In this document: positions 34,489 through 44,055 of the stretch, piece by piece
Layout of the letters: each line of letters opens with the position of its first letter
Numbering within the stretch: the first letter of the stretch is position 1
DNA from: Euglena gracilis
Lineage: Eukaryota > Euglenida > Euglenophyceae > Euglenales
Direction: 5' to 3'
Assembly: GCA_039621445.1 (NCBI GenBank)
Contig: CP154956.1
Location: 53,275,908-53,339,907, forward strand
DNA: 64,000 bases
Notes under the pieces: model-generated
Told to the model about the DNA's origin: nothing
The model's input: only the letters and a program-made list of their open reading frames with translations
Databases searched by the model: none
Program-made: the position numbers and the translations under genes

Positions 34489-36966
34489 TTGGAGCCAACA
34501 GAGGGGATGCCCACAGCCGTGGAGGCCACTACACGGAAAACCGTGCCTGTGGCCTTCTGCTCCAGGAAACTCACGGCTGGACAGGTGAAAAGCTGGTCTC
34601 CGCGAGAGAAGGAGACCTACGCCATCATCCTGGCCCTCCAGAAATGGGCCTCCTACATCGGCCTGCAGCCGGTGTTGGTCCTCACGGACCACAAGTCCCT
34701 GGAGGCCTGGGCCAAGGAAACCCTGGACACGCCCAGCGGACCTGCGGGAAGGCGGGGACGCTGGCATGAAATGTTCTCCCGGTTTGACCTTCACGTGGTC
34801 TACATCCCGGGAAAGGAAAACGTGGTGGCAGATGCCCTGAGCAGATGGGCATATCCTGCCTCCAGAGCTTTTGCCGACGTCAGCCTCCACGGGAGTGAGG
34901 CGGATGATGAGGCAATGAAGGCCATGATCGAGGAAGAACGGAGGGAAGAGCGAGAATGCGGGACACCGCACGGGGGGGAGAAACTCCACGTGGCGGTAAC
35001 AACACGCAGTGGGAGAGACACAGCAGCACAGCACAGACCTGGCCCCAGCCCCACAGAGGGGGAGGGGGCTGAGGATTCAGTGCCAGGGGGCCCTGGCCCT
35101 GACCCCACAGGGGGGGAGGGGCCTGTGGACGCCCCCTCGGGAGATTCGGGTCCCATCCTCATGGGAGAGGAGGGACCTGGGGTACCTGGGTTGGACACGC
35201 GGGAGACACGAGGTTCCCCACGTGCCCATCTTTTCGTGGATGAATTCGGGAATGAACAGCCGGCAAGAAGGGGGGGACCTGAGGAACACCAACCGGGGCG
35301 AAGAGTTCTGAGTGAGGACCTGCAGCTGACCCCCCCCATCGATGATCCCCACCGGGGGGATCTCGGGGAACCTGTGGGGGAACCAATTTCACTTTCTCCA
35401 GACACGGGGGTGCACACCCAGGAGGAGGTGGAGGAGGATCCCTCCATCCCAGTGATGGACAGGGATTGGTCACGAGCATATGAAAATTGCCCTGTGTGGG
35501 GGCCTGTTTATGCAAGTGTGCAGGCCCCTGCAGGAGAGTGGCCAGAGGGAGTCCGTCTGTACGAGGACAAAATGTACACGGATGGGCTCCTTTGTGTGCC
35601 CACCAGCCTGATGGGGCTCGTGGTCCGGGCCCACCACGGGGACGCGGGCCACCCAGGAGCCTCCAGGCTCTGGCACCAGATGGGGCGGTGGTACAGGTTC
35701 GCTGATCCAAGGAGGGCTGAGAAAATCACCCAAGGCATCCAGCGGCAATGTGAAATCTGCCAAGCCTGTGACCCCTCTCGAGCACCTTTCAAGTGTGCTC
35801 TCGAAGCCACCCCTGTGCCACCGTTCCTCATGGACAGTGTGGCAGTGGACCTGTTCGCCATGCCTGAGGTGACCCACGAGGGCCAGGCGTATGATTACCT
35901 GGCCCTGTGCGTGGACCGTGAGAGTGGGTGGACAGTGGCCACCCCCCACAAGTACAAGGGCCTGACAGCTGAGGTGGTGGCCAAGGCCATGTTCCGCCAC
36001 TGGGACATGTTCGGGGTGCCCTCTGTGGTGACCTCGGACCGTGGCCCCCACTTCGCTTCGGCTTGGTGGCAAACAATGTGTGCCGCCATGGGGGTGAGGC
36101 GTGCCTACGGGCAGGCCTACCACCACGAGGCCAACGGTCGGGCAGAGGTGGCAGGCAAACGGGTGATGAACACCCTGTCCAAGCTCATCGCTGACCTGTC
36201 GGAGAAGGAGGCCTCATGGGTGGTGCTGTTACCCAAGGCCCTCCGGCACCTGCACGATGTGCCAGGGGAGTCCGGCTTGTCGCCCTACGAGGTGGTCTTC
36301 GGGCGACACCGGCCACTCCAAGGCCTGCCCCACCAGCCCCCACGAGAGGCCGAGGGGGCAGCCGACTTCATGGCACGGATGCGGGCTATGGACGAGAAGG
36401 TGGCCTCAACCTTGAATGCCTTGCACGCCAAACGGTGGGCTTCCATCAACGCCAAGAGAAGGGACCCACCTCCCCTGGAGGTCGGTGCCAAGGTGTGGTA
36501 CCGTCCCGAGACACAGCCGGGCACGGACAAATTGGCCAGCAAGTGGAAAAGGGGGACTGTGGTGGCCCGCCGGGGTCGCCACTCATATGTGGTGGAGCTG
36601 GCCCCGGGGGCCCGCCAAGAGGCACACCGGAGCCAACTCAAGCTCCACGCAGAGGATGAGTTCTCCACCGACCCCCTCCCACTTTTCTATTTCAACGACA
36701 AGGCGGCCCCCCTGGAGGTGGGCCCGGATGAGTGGGTGGTGGAGGAGATCGTGGGCAGCCGGAACAACCCGGAAACGGGCGTCCCGGAATTTCAGGTGAG
36801 GTGGAAAAATTGGGATCCGACGGATCTCCAATGGCTACCATGGTCGGATTTCTTCCCATCCTACAACGAGGATGTGGTGGACTATTGTGCAGCCAAGGGG
36901 ATCCCGTTGGAGGTGGTGGGACTTCTCCGCCCCGGGAGGAAAGGGGGGCGGGGTCGAAGGCAATAG
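34489..36966 (+). CDS. Ty3/Gypsy Pol fragment: RNase H - integrase - chromodomain
   Basis: The 825-residue frame, open from the deletion joint at about 34471, starts inside RNase H: the codons before the first ATG read LEQFL, matching LEQLV of element C. Seen in order: RNase H C-terminal half (VPVAFCSRKL, VLTDHKSLEAW, VADALSRW); an acidic/proline-rich linker; integrase zinc finger (HHGDAGHPG, then CEICQAC); DDE core with VAVDLFAMP, TSDRGPHF and HHEANGRAE; and a chromodomain (WVVEEIVG, VRWKNWDP, LQWLPW) plus a tail ending in RRQ and TAG. The integrase zinc ligands are intact, unlike in C. The fragment cannot transpose alone, but its integrase-chromodomain part is uninterrupted. The GC content is higher than in the surrounding DIRS sequence. 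Confidence 0.92.
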   Translation: MEPTEGMPTAVEATTRKTVPVAFCSRKLTAGQVKSWSPREKETYAIILALQKWASYIGLQPVLVLTDHKSLEAWAKETLDTPSGPAGRRGRWHEMFSRFDLHVVYIPGKENVVADALSRWAYPASRAFADVSLHGSEADDEAMKAMIEEERREERECGTPHGGEKLHVAVTTRSGRDTAAQHRPGPSPTEGEGAEDSVPGGPGPDPTGGEGPVDAPSGDSGPILMGEEGPGVPGLDTRETRGSPRAHLFVDEFGNEQPARRGGPEEHQPGRRVLSEDLQLTPPIDDPHRGDLGEPVGEPISLSPDTGVHTQEEVEEDPSIPVMDRDWSRAYENCPVWGPVYASVQAPAGEWPEGVRLYEDKMYTDGLLCVPTSLMGLVVRAHHGDAGHPGASRLWHQMGRWYRFADPRRAEKITQGIQRQCEICQACDPSRAPFKCALEATPVPPFLMDSVAVDLFAMPEVTHEGQAYDYLALCVDRESGWTVATPHKYKGLTAEVVAKAMFRHWDMFGVPSVVTSDRGPHFASAWWQTMCAAMGVRRAYGQAYHHEANGRAEVAGKRVMNTLSKLIADLSEKEASWVVLLPKALRHLHDVPGESGLSPYEVVFGRHRPLQGLPHQPPREAEGAADFMARMRAMDEKVASTLNALHAKRWASINAKRRDPPPLEVGAKVWYRPETQPGTDKLASKWKRGTVVARRGRHSYVVELAPGARQEAHRSQLKLHAEDEFSTDPLPLFYFNDKAAPLEVGPDEWVVEEIVGSRNNPETGVPEFQVRWKNWDPTDLQWLPWSDFFPSYNEDVVDYCAAKGIPLEVVGLLRPGRKGGRGRRQ

Positions 36967-38599
36967 AGGGAGGGTTTGAGGTGGAAGCGGGGGGAAGTTG
37001 GGTGTGGGGACTGTGGTGGTGGCGGAGCACCCCTACGTCCCTGGCCCTGATTCTGATTTTGTTTGTGTGATTGTTATTTGTGTCTTCCCAGGTTCAACTT
37101 CAATTTCAAATTCAGATTTCAACCGACCGCCCCTTGGCTACGGGCGTGGGGCCGGTGGCCCCAGAAGCCGGGGGCCTGGTGGCCATCTCAAGGGGACAGG
37201 ACGCCCGGGTGGGGCGAGGAGGCCACACAACTGCACGGGGGGGGGGCTCCCATCCCCAAGGGCCCCTGGGGGGCCCACATTCTCCCCCCCCCCCAGGGCT
37301 GGCCTCGCCCAACACCCGCGGCCACAGAGCGCCCGCCCAGGGCGAGTGCCCCCCAGCGCCCACTCGCCGCACGTGCTCAACGCCGCACGGTGCGGCACCC
37401 GGGCGCCGAGGGGGCCCACGAGGCCGCCAGGACCCAAGGGGGGGCCTCGAGCCCCTGCATTCTTTCAGTTCTGCCCTTCACATCACCGGTTTGATTTCTT
37501 TTTCGATTTCAGTTTTGAACTTTGGAGGGGCCCCGCCAAGGCGGGGGGGCTGACGGCGGACACCCCTCCTCGGCCCACCATGCCAGGGGGGGGGGGGCAC
37601 CTACCATTTTAACCAATTTTTGATGGTTGGCCACACACCTCTTCGGCCCACCGTGCCGAGGGAGGGGGGGGGGCGCCTGCCAAGTCTTCCCGATTTTTGA
37701 CGGTTGGCTGCCCCCCTCATCGGCCAACCGTGCCGACGGAAAGGGGGGGGGGCGCCTGGGCGCCTGGGCGCCTGCCGAATTTTTTTGCGGTCGCCCACAC
37801 CTCTCCTCGGCCCACCAGGTCGGGGAGGGGGGGGGGCGCCTGCCGATTTTCCACCTTTTTAAAAAAAATACACCCCGTCGGCCAATTATTGAAGTTAACC
37901 ACGCCAGGGGTGGGGGGCAAGCGCCAACCCCCCTCCACACCGGAGGGAGTGGGGGGGGGGCAGCCCCCAGCCCCCCCTCTCAAGAGGACGGGCCACGGCC
38001 AAGGCGGCCCAGCCCACAACGCGGGGGGGGGGGGCAGCCCCGACCCCCTTCACGGGGGGGGGGGGGGACAGCCCCCTCCTCCAAGGAACGGGCCCCACCC
38101 AAGGCGCCTCCCCGGCGCCCCCTCCAGCACGCACCCCTGCCAAGCCCCCGGGGGCCTTTGGCCCCGGGATACCGGGCAAGGCGGGGCGGCCCTGCTGGGT
38201 TGGTCAAATGTTTCCTTCCAAACGTGCAAGAGCTTTCCACCCCGGGCCAAGCGGGGCCTGGGGGGGATCACAATTACGCATTGGCATCGAGTGTTTCGGG
38301 GGGGGGGCAGTCCGCCCCTACCCATGGGCCAAGAGGGCTCACGGGACCGGAGGGGGAGCGGAGGGGCCCCAGGCGGTGCCTCCCCGGGTCACGAGCCCGG
38401 AGGCGCCCGTCCCCCTTCTCGCCCCTCCCTTGTACCCCCTCCCCGACAGCACGCGCCACACACGGCACGTGGCGCCACCGCTTGTGCGTTTCAACAAGAA
38501 AAAAATGCAATTTTTTTCAGAGGCGGGAAAACAAAAAGGGGGGGGGCGGCACCTCGGACCGGCAAAGGAGTCGAATTTAAATTGCACGGCAATTTTTTT
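36967..38599 (+). other. 3' non-coding region of element B
   Basis: About 1.6 kb between pol and the polypurine tract, GC-rich with many C/G runs. Long open frames on both strands (for example 37627-38755) are proline/glycine/arginine-rich homopolymer artefacts. Element C has a similarly long 3' region, so this is probably a lineage feature. Confidence 0.6.
37560..37870. repeat. Tandem repeat in B 3' region
   Basis: About four units of 75-100 bp with the framework TCGGCCCACC...GTGCCGAGG, a G run, GGCGCCTGCC and a TTTTTGACGGTTGGC tail. One unit contains a triplicated GGGCGCCT. Confidence 0.7.
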
Positions 38600-38610
38600 G
38601 AGGAGGGGAG
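38600..38610 (+). other. Polypurine tract of element B
   Basis: GAGGAGGGGAG lies immediately upstream of the 3' LTR (TGTGCGCGG), the expected plus-strand primer site. Confidence 0.85.
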
Positions 38611-39309
38611 TGTGCGCGGTCCGAGGGTGCCCGCCCCAAGGAGGGGTCCCAAGGGGGCCCAAAGGAGCCACGAAGGGCCGCGAGGGGGCTCCAAGGCCCC
38701 CAAGGGCCTTTTGAGGCCCCACTGGCCCCCAAGGGGGCCCCACAGCCCATTTTGACCAAGCTAAGGGAAGGTGAAGGAGGGGGCAGGTTGAGGGGGCCAA
38801 CAGGCAACCCCCAAGGGGATGCGCAAGCCCTGCTGGGCTTTGCGCCAGCATGCACACCCCCTTGGTGGGCGCTCAGATGGCGCAATTCATTAAGAATGGC
38901 GCAAAGTATACCAATTAGCCCCCCCAGCTGTAGCCCCCCTCCAATTGCACATTTTCTGCGCAGGGCTCTGTTTACACTCTGTTCACACTCTGTTTTGTCT
39001 GACATTTGGCGTCAATTGTTTTGCATTGCAAGCCAATTCAAAGTACAAAGAAATCAAGGAAAGTTCAAATTACAAACAAGTTCAAGTCATTGATTATTAC
39101 TGATTATTCATTCAAGTTCAATTGATTGGACCACCAAAGTATGTCATTTTCAACGTCACCATCCTCACCAACACCCACCCCTACCCCGTTTTTCCTCCAA
39201 GGGGAAACCCCCCACCAGGTGGGCCCGACGGGCTCAAACAAAAACGATCCTACGCGGGTTGCGCCGCCAGGGGTCCCTCCCCAGGGACCTCAGGGGGGGC
39301 ACCCCTACA
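38611..39309 (+). repeat. 3' LTR of element B
   Basis: 699 bp starting TGTGCGCGGTCCG and ending CCCCTACA, followed by the CCAT duplication. Only its first 304 bp survive at the 5' end. The right boundary is fixed by continuity of element A (SDSSTWQW coding sequence at 39314 onward). Confidence 0.82.
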
Positions 39310-40916
39310 CCATTGCCAGGTGCTGCTGTCTGAAAAGAGTTCCTGACAGGCCTTGGATTGAAATGCCCTGCCAACCCCTGGCTGTAAAAACGTTTTTAAC
39401 TCCACAATTTGATCTTTGACTCCCTGAGGAATGTTCAGGGTGTGGTCCCAACCCCACTTGGTGTGCAAATCCACCATTTTGCAAAGTTGATCTGTCAGAA
39501 TTCTGAGAAATGGCATGGATACTAAATAGCTTCTGACCTGCCCCACAATGGAGCTGAGTTTTCTGAAGCTCATTTTTCGTGCTGTGAGCACCTTGCCTAG
39601 CTCCTTTCTCAAGGATTTTGATTTTTCCTGAGGAATCTCCTGTTGGCCTTTTTTCAAATTGATCCTCTGGCCCAAATGCTTTATTTCCTGAGTGGGCTCC
39701 AAACAGGATTTGGGGAGGTTTAATCTGAAACCTGCCAGTAAAAGATCCTGTTGCATTTCTACCAAATGTTGGGCTGCTGTCTGTTTGCTGGGGGCTAACA
39801 GCAAAATGTCGTCGAGGTAGATGAAAACCACCTTTCCCTCCTTTCTCCATTTCCTTTCCCAGACTCTCATGAGAGCCATAAATTTCTGTGGCAGGCTGCT
39901 TATACCAAAGCATGCAGCTCGAAACTGCCAAGTTTCCACCCCCACCTGCATACAAACATGTTTTTCCAGGCTGCTGTGCAGTTTTAAGTGGAAATAAGCA
40001 TCTTTCAGATCTATTTTTCCTCAGAACCAACCTTTTCTTAGATATGGGAAGATGTTTCCCATGTGTTCCAATCTGAACTTCTGGGGGGTGAAATGGAGAT
40101 TTAACTGTCGACAATCTGAGATCAGTCTTTCTTTGGTCTTTTCCCCTTCTTTTTTGGAAATGATGAAATAAGGGACAAAATGCTTTGCCTCCTGGGGGGG
40201 ATCTGCCTGGTTGCCCCTGCACATTCGTATTCTCTCAGAATTTTCTGGGCTGTCAATATTTCTTGGGGGGTTTTGAAGGGAACTTTTAAGGACGTTTGAG
40301 GGGGGAGGGGAAGATCTGCCATAACCCCCTCCCTTATCAGGTTTAATACCTCTCTGCTGGCACCTTCTTTGCCCCAATGGGGAAGGCTGGCCTGCAGGGC
40401 CTTGTAAGGAGGCACCCCTGGGTGTAATGTGCCTGGGGATTCCCCAGGCCCCATCACTGGGGTCCTTTCCCCTGGTTGCCCCATCACTGGGGCTGCAGCT
40501 GGCCCTGCCATAGGGCTTTCCAAGGACAGGCTTTCCCCCTGATTTTGAATGATGAGGGAAGGTCTGTGTCTGCAGTGGGGTGTTACATACAAAGCTGGGG
40601 TGTCTGGGCTGATTGTCTTCTGGGGGGGCCCTGTTGCAGCCAATCTTGGGCCTCCCCCCCAAGGGCTGATGTGGTGATCTTGAATCATGTATTGGCCCCC
40701 ATTGGCCTCCTGATTTTGATTGAAATCGCCTGCCCTGGCCTTGAGGTCTTGATTCCTGCACTGGCCGCCATTGGCCTCTTGATTCTGAATACAATGGCCT
40801 CCACTGGTCTTCTGTCCCTGAAGGGGGGGCTGCTTGCTGCATTGATTGACAGCCCTGAGGGATTTATGTTTGAGACAGCTGTGGGGTAAGTTGGACATGC
40901 CTTTCCCCTGGGGCAA
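39310..40916 (-). pseudogene. Reverse transcriptase / RNase H (5' part) of DIRS element A
   Basis: This is the DIRS reverse transcriptase. On the minus strand, fingers and palm run through LISDCRQLNLHF, KIDLKDAYFHL (motif A aspartate) and FIYLDDILLL (YLDD active site), then the connection region and the start of RNase H at LFSDSSTWQW, where element B interrupts. The frame from 40842 to the B junction has one in-frame TGA (40021-40023) just before KIDLKDAYF. The adjacent frame from 40916 is open across the N-terminal part, so a frameshift near 40240 is also possible. Sequence around YLDD is intact. Confidence 0.85.
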
Positions 40917-41014
40917 GTTTGCAGCATTTGCATCTGGCTTCCATAGCCTTGCAGCTGGGCGCCATGCCCTTGATGATGGCTGCCATAGCCTTGCAGCTAG
41001 GCTCCATGCCCTTG
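40864..41014 (-). pseudogene. C-terminal part of ORF1 of DIRS element A
   Basis: Continues the ORF1 reading interrupted by element C (other half at 52362-52990). It includes 42-bp direct repeats (CCTTGATGATGGCTGCCATA-type units, 40944-41014), then KCCKLAPGERHVQLTPQL. DIRS ORF1 is a putative Gag-like protein. Confidence 0.6.
41011..41014. other. Target-site duplication of Ty3 element C (left)
   Basis: CTTG here and at 52362-52365. Rejoining at this site restores the 42-bp repeat of element A ORF1 without a gap. Confidence 0.85.
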
Positions 41015-42106
41015 TGTTTCACACCCGTGCTGCCATGTCCCCCGGCAGCACTGGGGTGAAGCGGAAACCCCCGCCCCGGGCCAGTTTCCGGCGTAGGATC
41101 GTTTTTTGGCTCCTCGAGCCGACTTGTGTCGGAAATGTTTCCCCATTCTGCACCCCCCTGTGGCCGAAACTGGGCCATCATTTCCAAGGAGGAATTTCCC
41201 AGTGGACCCTCCCCGACCCCTGAAGGGGGTGTCACTGGGATCTCCAAGGGGGGTGCCTTTGGGGTTTCAACCCCTCCCTGCTCAGCTGAACCAGTGAGAG
41301 CCAACACCCCCCCCCCTGGGTGTCATTTCTCACAGTTTCTGGGCCAAAAAGGGGGTTTTGGGGTGAAAATTGGCCTGTGGTTGCCTGAGTTGAGGAGTCC
41401 CACCCCCCTGCCCCTTTTCCCACAGATGAGGTGGGGGGAAGACAAACCTCACCTTCTTCAAATGACTGATTGTTTTGTTGATCTTCCATTTGCAATTGAA
41501 ATTCCAAATTCAATACTTGATTGTAATTGAATTGCCACAAAAAGTACAATGGTGCAACAGGTAAAGAGGAAAACCCTGTGAGAGAGAAAATGATTTTGAT
41601 GCCCTTGATGGGCAGTTAAATTTAGGATTGAGTGCGCTGATTCCTAAGCGCTCTCAAATCCCAAATCCTAGCCCATTGCATCAAAATCAACCAACCCAAG
41701 TCAAAATCAAGGTTTCCCCCCTTGATTTTGATAAATTATGCTGAATTCCATCATTATTGAGCTTTGCAAACCCCTGCAAAAACTCCAGGAACTCAGGCGC
41801 CAATCTCTTAAAATTCTGTTCCAAGCGCTTGCAAGCGCTCTCACCAAATCCAACATTTTCCCTTAAAACCAAAGGAAAAATGCATAAAAAGCTTAAATTG
41901 TGCTAAATAAACCCAAAATGACCATTTGGGAATACCTAGCATCACTCAATCTCTCTCCTTGCACTACCAAACCATGGGCGCCCTAGGAGAGGGAATTTTA
42001 ATGGAAATCTTTAGAAAGCCTTAAAATTAGAGCTAAACCGCCCTTAAAAAGGCCTTCTAAAAAGGAAAAACTCCGCCGCCCGGCGGTCGACCTCAAAAGG
42101 TCGTCA
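41015..42106 (-). repeat. 3' LTR of element C
   Basis: 1092 bp, paired with 51271-52361. It contains the 16-bp perfect palindrome AGCGCTTGCAAGCGCT (41824-41839). It carries a 10-C run where the 5' LTR has 8. Confidence 0.95.
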
Positions 42107-42117
42107 CTCCCCCCTTT
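42107..42117 (-). other. Polypurine tract of element C
   Basis: On the minus strand AAAGGGGGGAG abuts the start of the 3' LTR (TGACGACC). Confidence 0.88.
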
Positions 42118-43956
42118 GCGACGAAAGTCGGGGGTTTCACCCCCCCTCCTTCTCGCTTTCCTTGGGATGGGAATGAAAGACACTTTGAATTTTTGCAACG
42201 CAATTGCGACAACATTGTTCGGCAACGTGCATAGGTGGTGGCGTAACGGTGAGGAGGAATCTATAACCCATAGATCCCGTTCCACCACACCGAGCCCCCC
42301 CCCCTCCCCACGGTTCTCACCACCGTGAAAGGAAATGGGGGCCCAACACCACTCAAAAAAAATCCTTTCTTGAATGGGAAAAAATCAGCCCCCCCCCACG
42401 GTATTCCCAACCGTGAAGGGAATGGAGGGTCCATTATCACCAAAAATCCTTTCGGTGATAGATGAAAATCAGTCCCCCCCCCCCCCCGAGGGGAAGGCCT
42501 TGGGGAAAAGCTTGCCCCCCCCCCCCCGGGGAGAGGGGGGCTTGACTTGCCCCCCCCCTCCCGAGGGGAAAGCTTTGGGCAACCGCCCCCCCCCCTGGGC
42601 AAAGGGAGGGCTTGCCTTGCCCCCCCCCCGGTGGGGAGGTTGAAGAAGACAAATCACATCATTTTTCTGGAAGCAATAACATAGCCCCCCCCCCCCCACC
42701 CCCGATCAAGCCGACCAGGGTTTCGGGCCCCACTTGCCCAAAGGTGGGGGTATGATAAAATCGCCAATCAAACCGATTGGACAAAGACCCCCCCCCCACG
42801 AGTACCACCGACCCGTGGGAAGGGAAAAGAGGGTGGAACCACCCATTCAAAGCCCACCGCCTTGAATCTGGGTCGCCCCCCCCCCATTGAAACTAATTCA
42901 CAGATTCCTCTTTCGGTACAGGGAGGGTGCAAACAAAGAGTGTGCGGTGTCGAGGTCAGGATAGCGAGTGGCATGGGTAGGTCGATAAAATTACCATCTC
43001 CACTCGTTCACTCCACATGCTCCTCGTACACCAATACCAGAAATCAACTCCTTGAAATAGTTTGAACTCCGTCTTCAGTTCATCCAATTCAGAGTCCCAG
43101 TCTTCAAATTGATAATCCGTCCTGAGTAGGTGAACGAAACGGATAATGATGGTTGCCAGAGCCAAACGCCTCGTCGAAGTTCGGGGTGTTGGGCTTCGGC
43201 GTCTTCCTTGGGTGCCGGTTTGCCTCCCCTTAGTGTGGTGGCAAACCATGCACACCGTTATGGGGTTATGGGTTATGGGGGGGGGTTGTCCTTCCCCCAA
43301 ATGAAAATTTAGCAATGTGGCTTAGCCCAGCCAAACCGACAGGGCAATCCCAAAGTCACATTGTCATTACCCCCCCCTCCAATACTTGGAGGAGGCTGTC
43401 AAAAGAACAAACCCTCGGTGGTGCTTCCGGTGGTTTGTCTTCTTTAAGAATTTTTGGTGAAACTTCCAAACCGGAATCCACCCACAACAACATAAACAAA
43501 ACGGGTGGCAATCATGCACTCATTCAACGTTTTGCTTTTGTTGTTGTTGGCAATATCCATTCCCGTTCCGGGGTGGGATCCTTTGATTGGAGAACACCCA
43601 CCCATATAAAAAATAAGATTCCCGGCTGGTTTCCCCCTAGCCACGAGAATCCTTCATTCACCCTTGAAATCCCTTCACGGGAGTCCAATGCAAAATGGCA
43701 GAAAAATCAATAGGGGCAATGAAATGTCCTCGATTGCCCACACCAGCCTCACCCAAACTAGGGTGTAGTGGTGAATGAAAACTTCAGGGGGAGAAATAAA
43801 AAAATGAAACCAATGACGAGGAAACTCCCGTCATTTTTCCCAGGGCCTCAGCCCTGTGATGGGGTCCACCTGCATCTGTGAAGGGGCATGGAGTGGGACC
43901 TCCCCCTCCCCAGGCAACCACTCCAGGCCCTTTTTCACCTCCCTTTCCCCCTTTTT
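42118..43956 (-). other. 3' non-coding region of element C
   Basis: 1.84 kb between pol and the polypurine tract. Bases 42290-42900 are dominated by C/G runs and short inverted repeats. A minus-strand open frame (42956-43315, 119 codons, no ATG start) contains LALATIIIRFVHLL and an acidic segment. It looks somewhat protein-like, but I cannot assign it. Confidence 0.55.
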
Positions 43957-44055
43957 TCAGGTTGCCGTTGCCTTTAAATCCTTAGAGACATCCAACGGCA
44001 ACCCTTTTGCCAGGCAATATGCTATTATGTCACTATTGTACTCCTGGAAAAAATG

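Larger units (their letters stand above)
34167..39309 (+). mobile_element. Ty3/Gypsy retrotransposon B, internally deleted
   Basis: The 5143-bp element starts TG and ends CA, with TSD CCAT, inserted in the RNase H of element A. The 3' LTR is 38611-39309 (699 bp), preceded by a purine tract. The 5' LTR is reduced to its first 303-304 bp (34167-34470), which differ from the 3' copy at only two positions that I found. The LTR remnant is fused directly to the middle of the RNase H coding sequence. The rest of the 5' LTR, primer site, gag, protease, RT and any methyltransferase are therefore gone. The deletion joint AGTATACCAAGTATACC has a 7-base repeat, suggesting microhomology or template switching. 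Confidence 0.9.

Noticed and set aside
37627-38755. Overlapping + frames of 317 and 352 codons downstream of element B pol
   Set aside because: They follow tandem repeats and C/G runs in the 3' non-coding region and run into the LTR; composition is P/G/R only.
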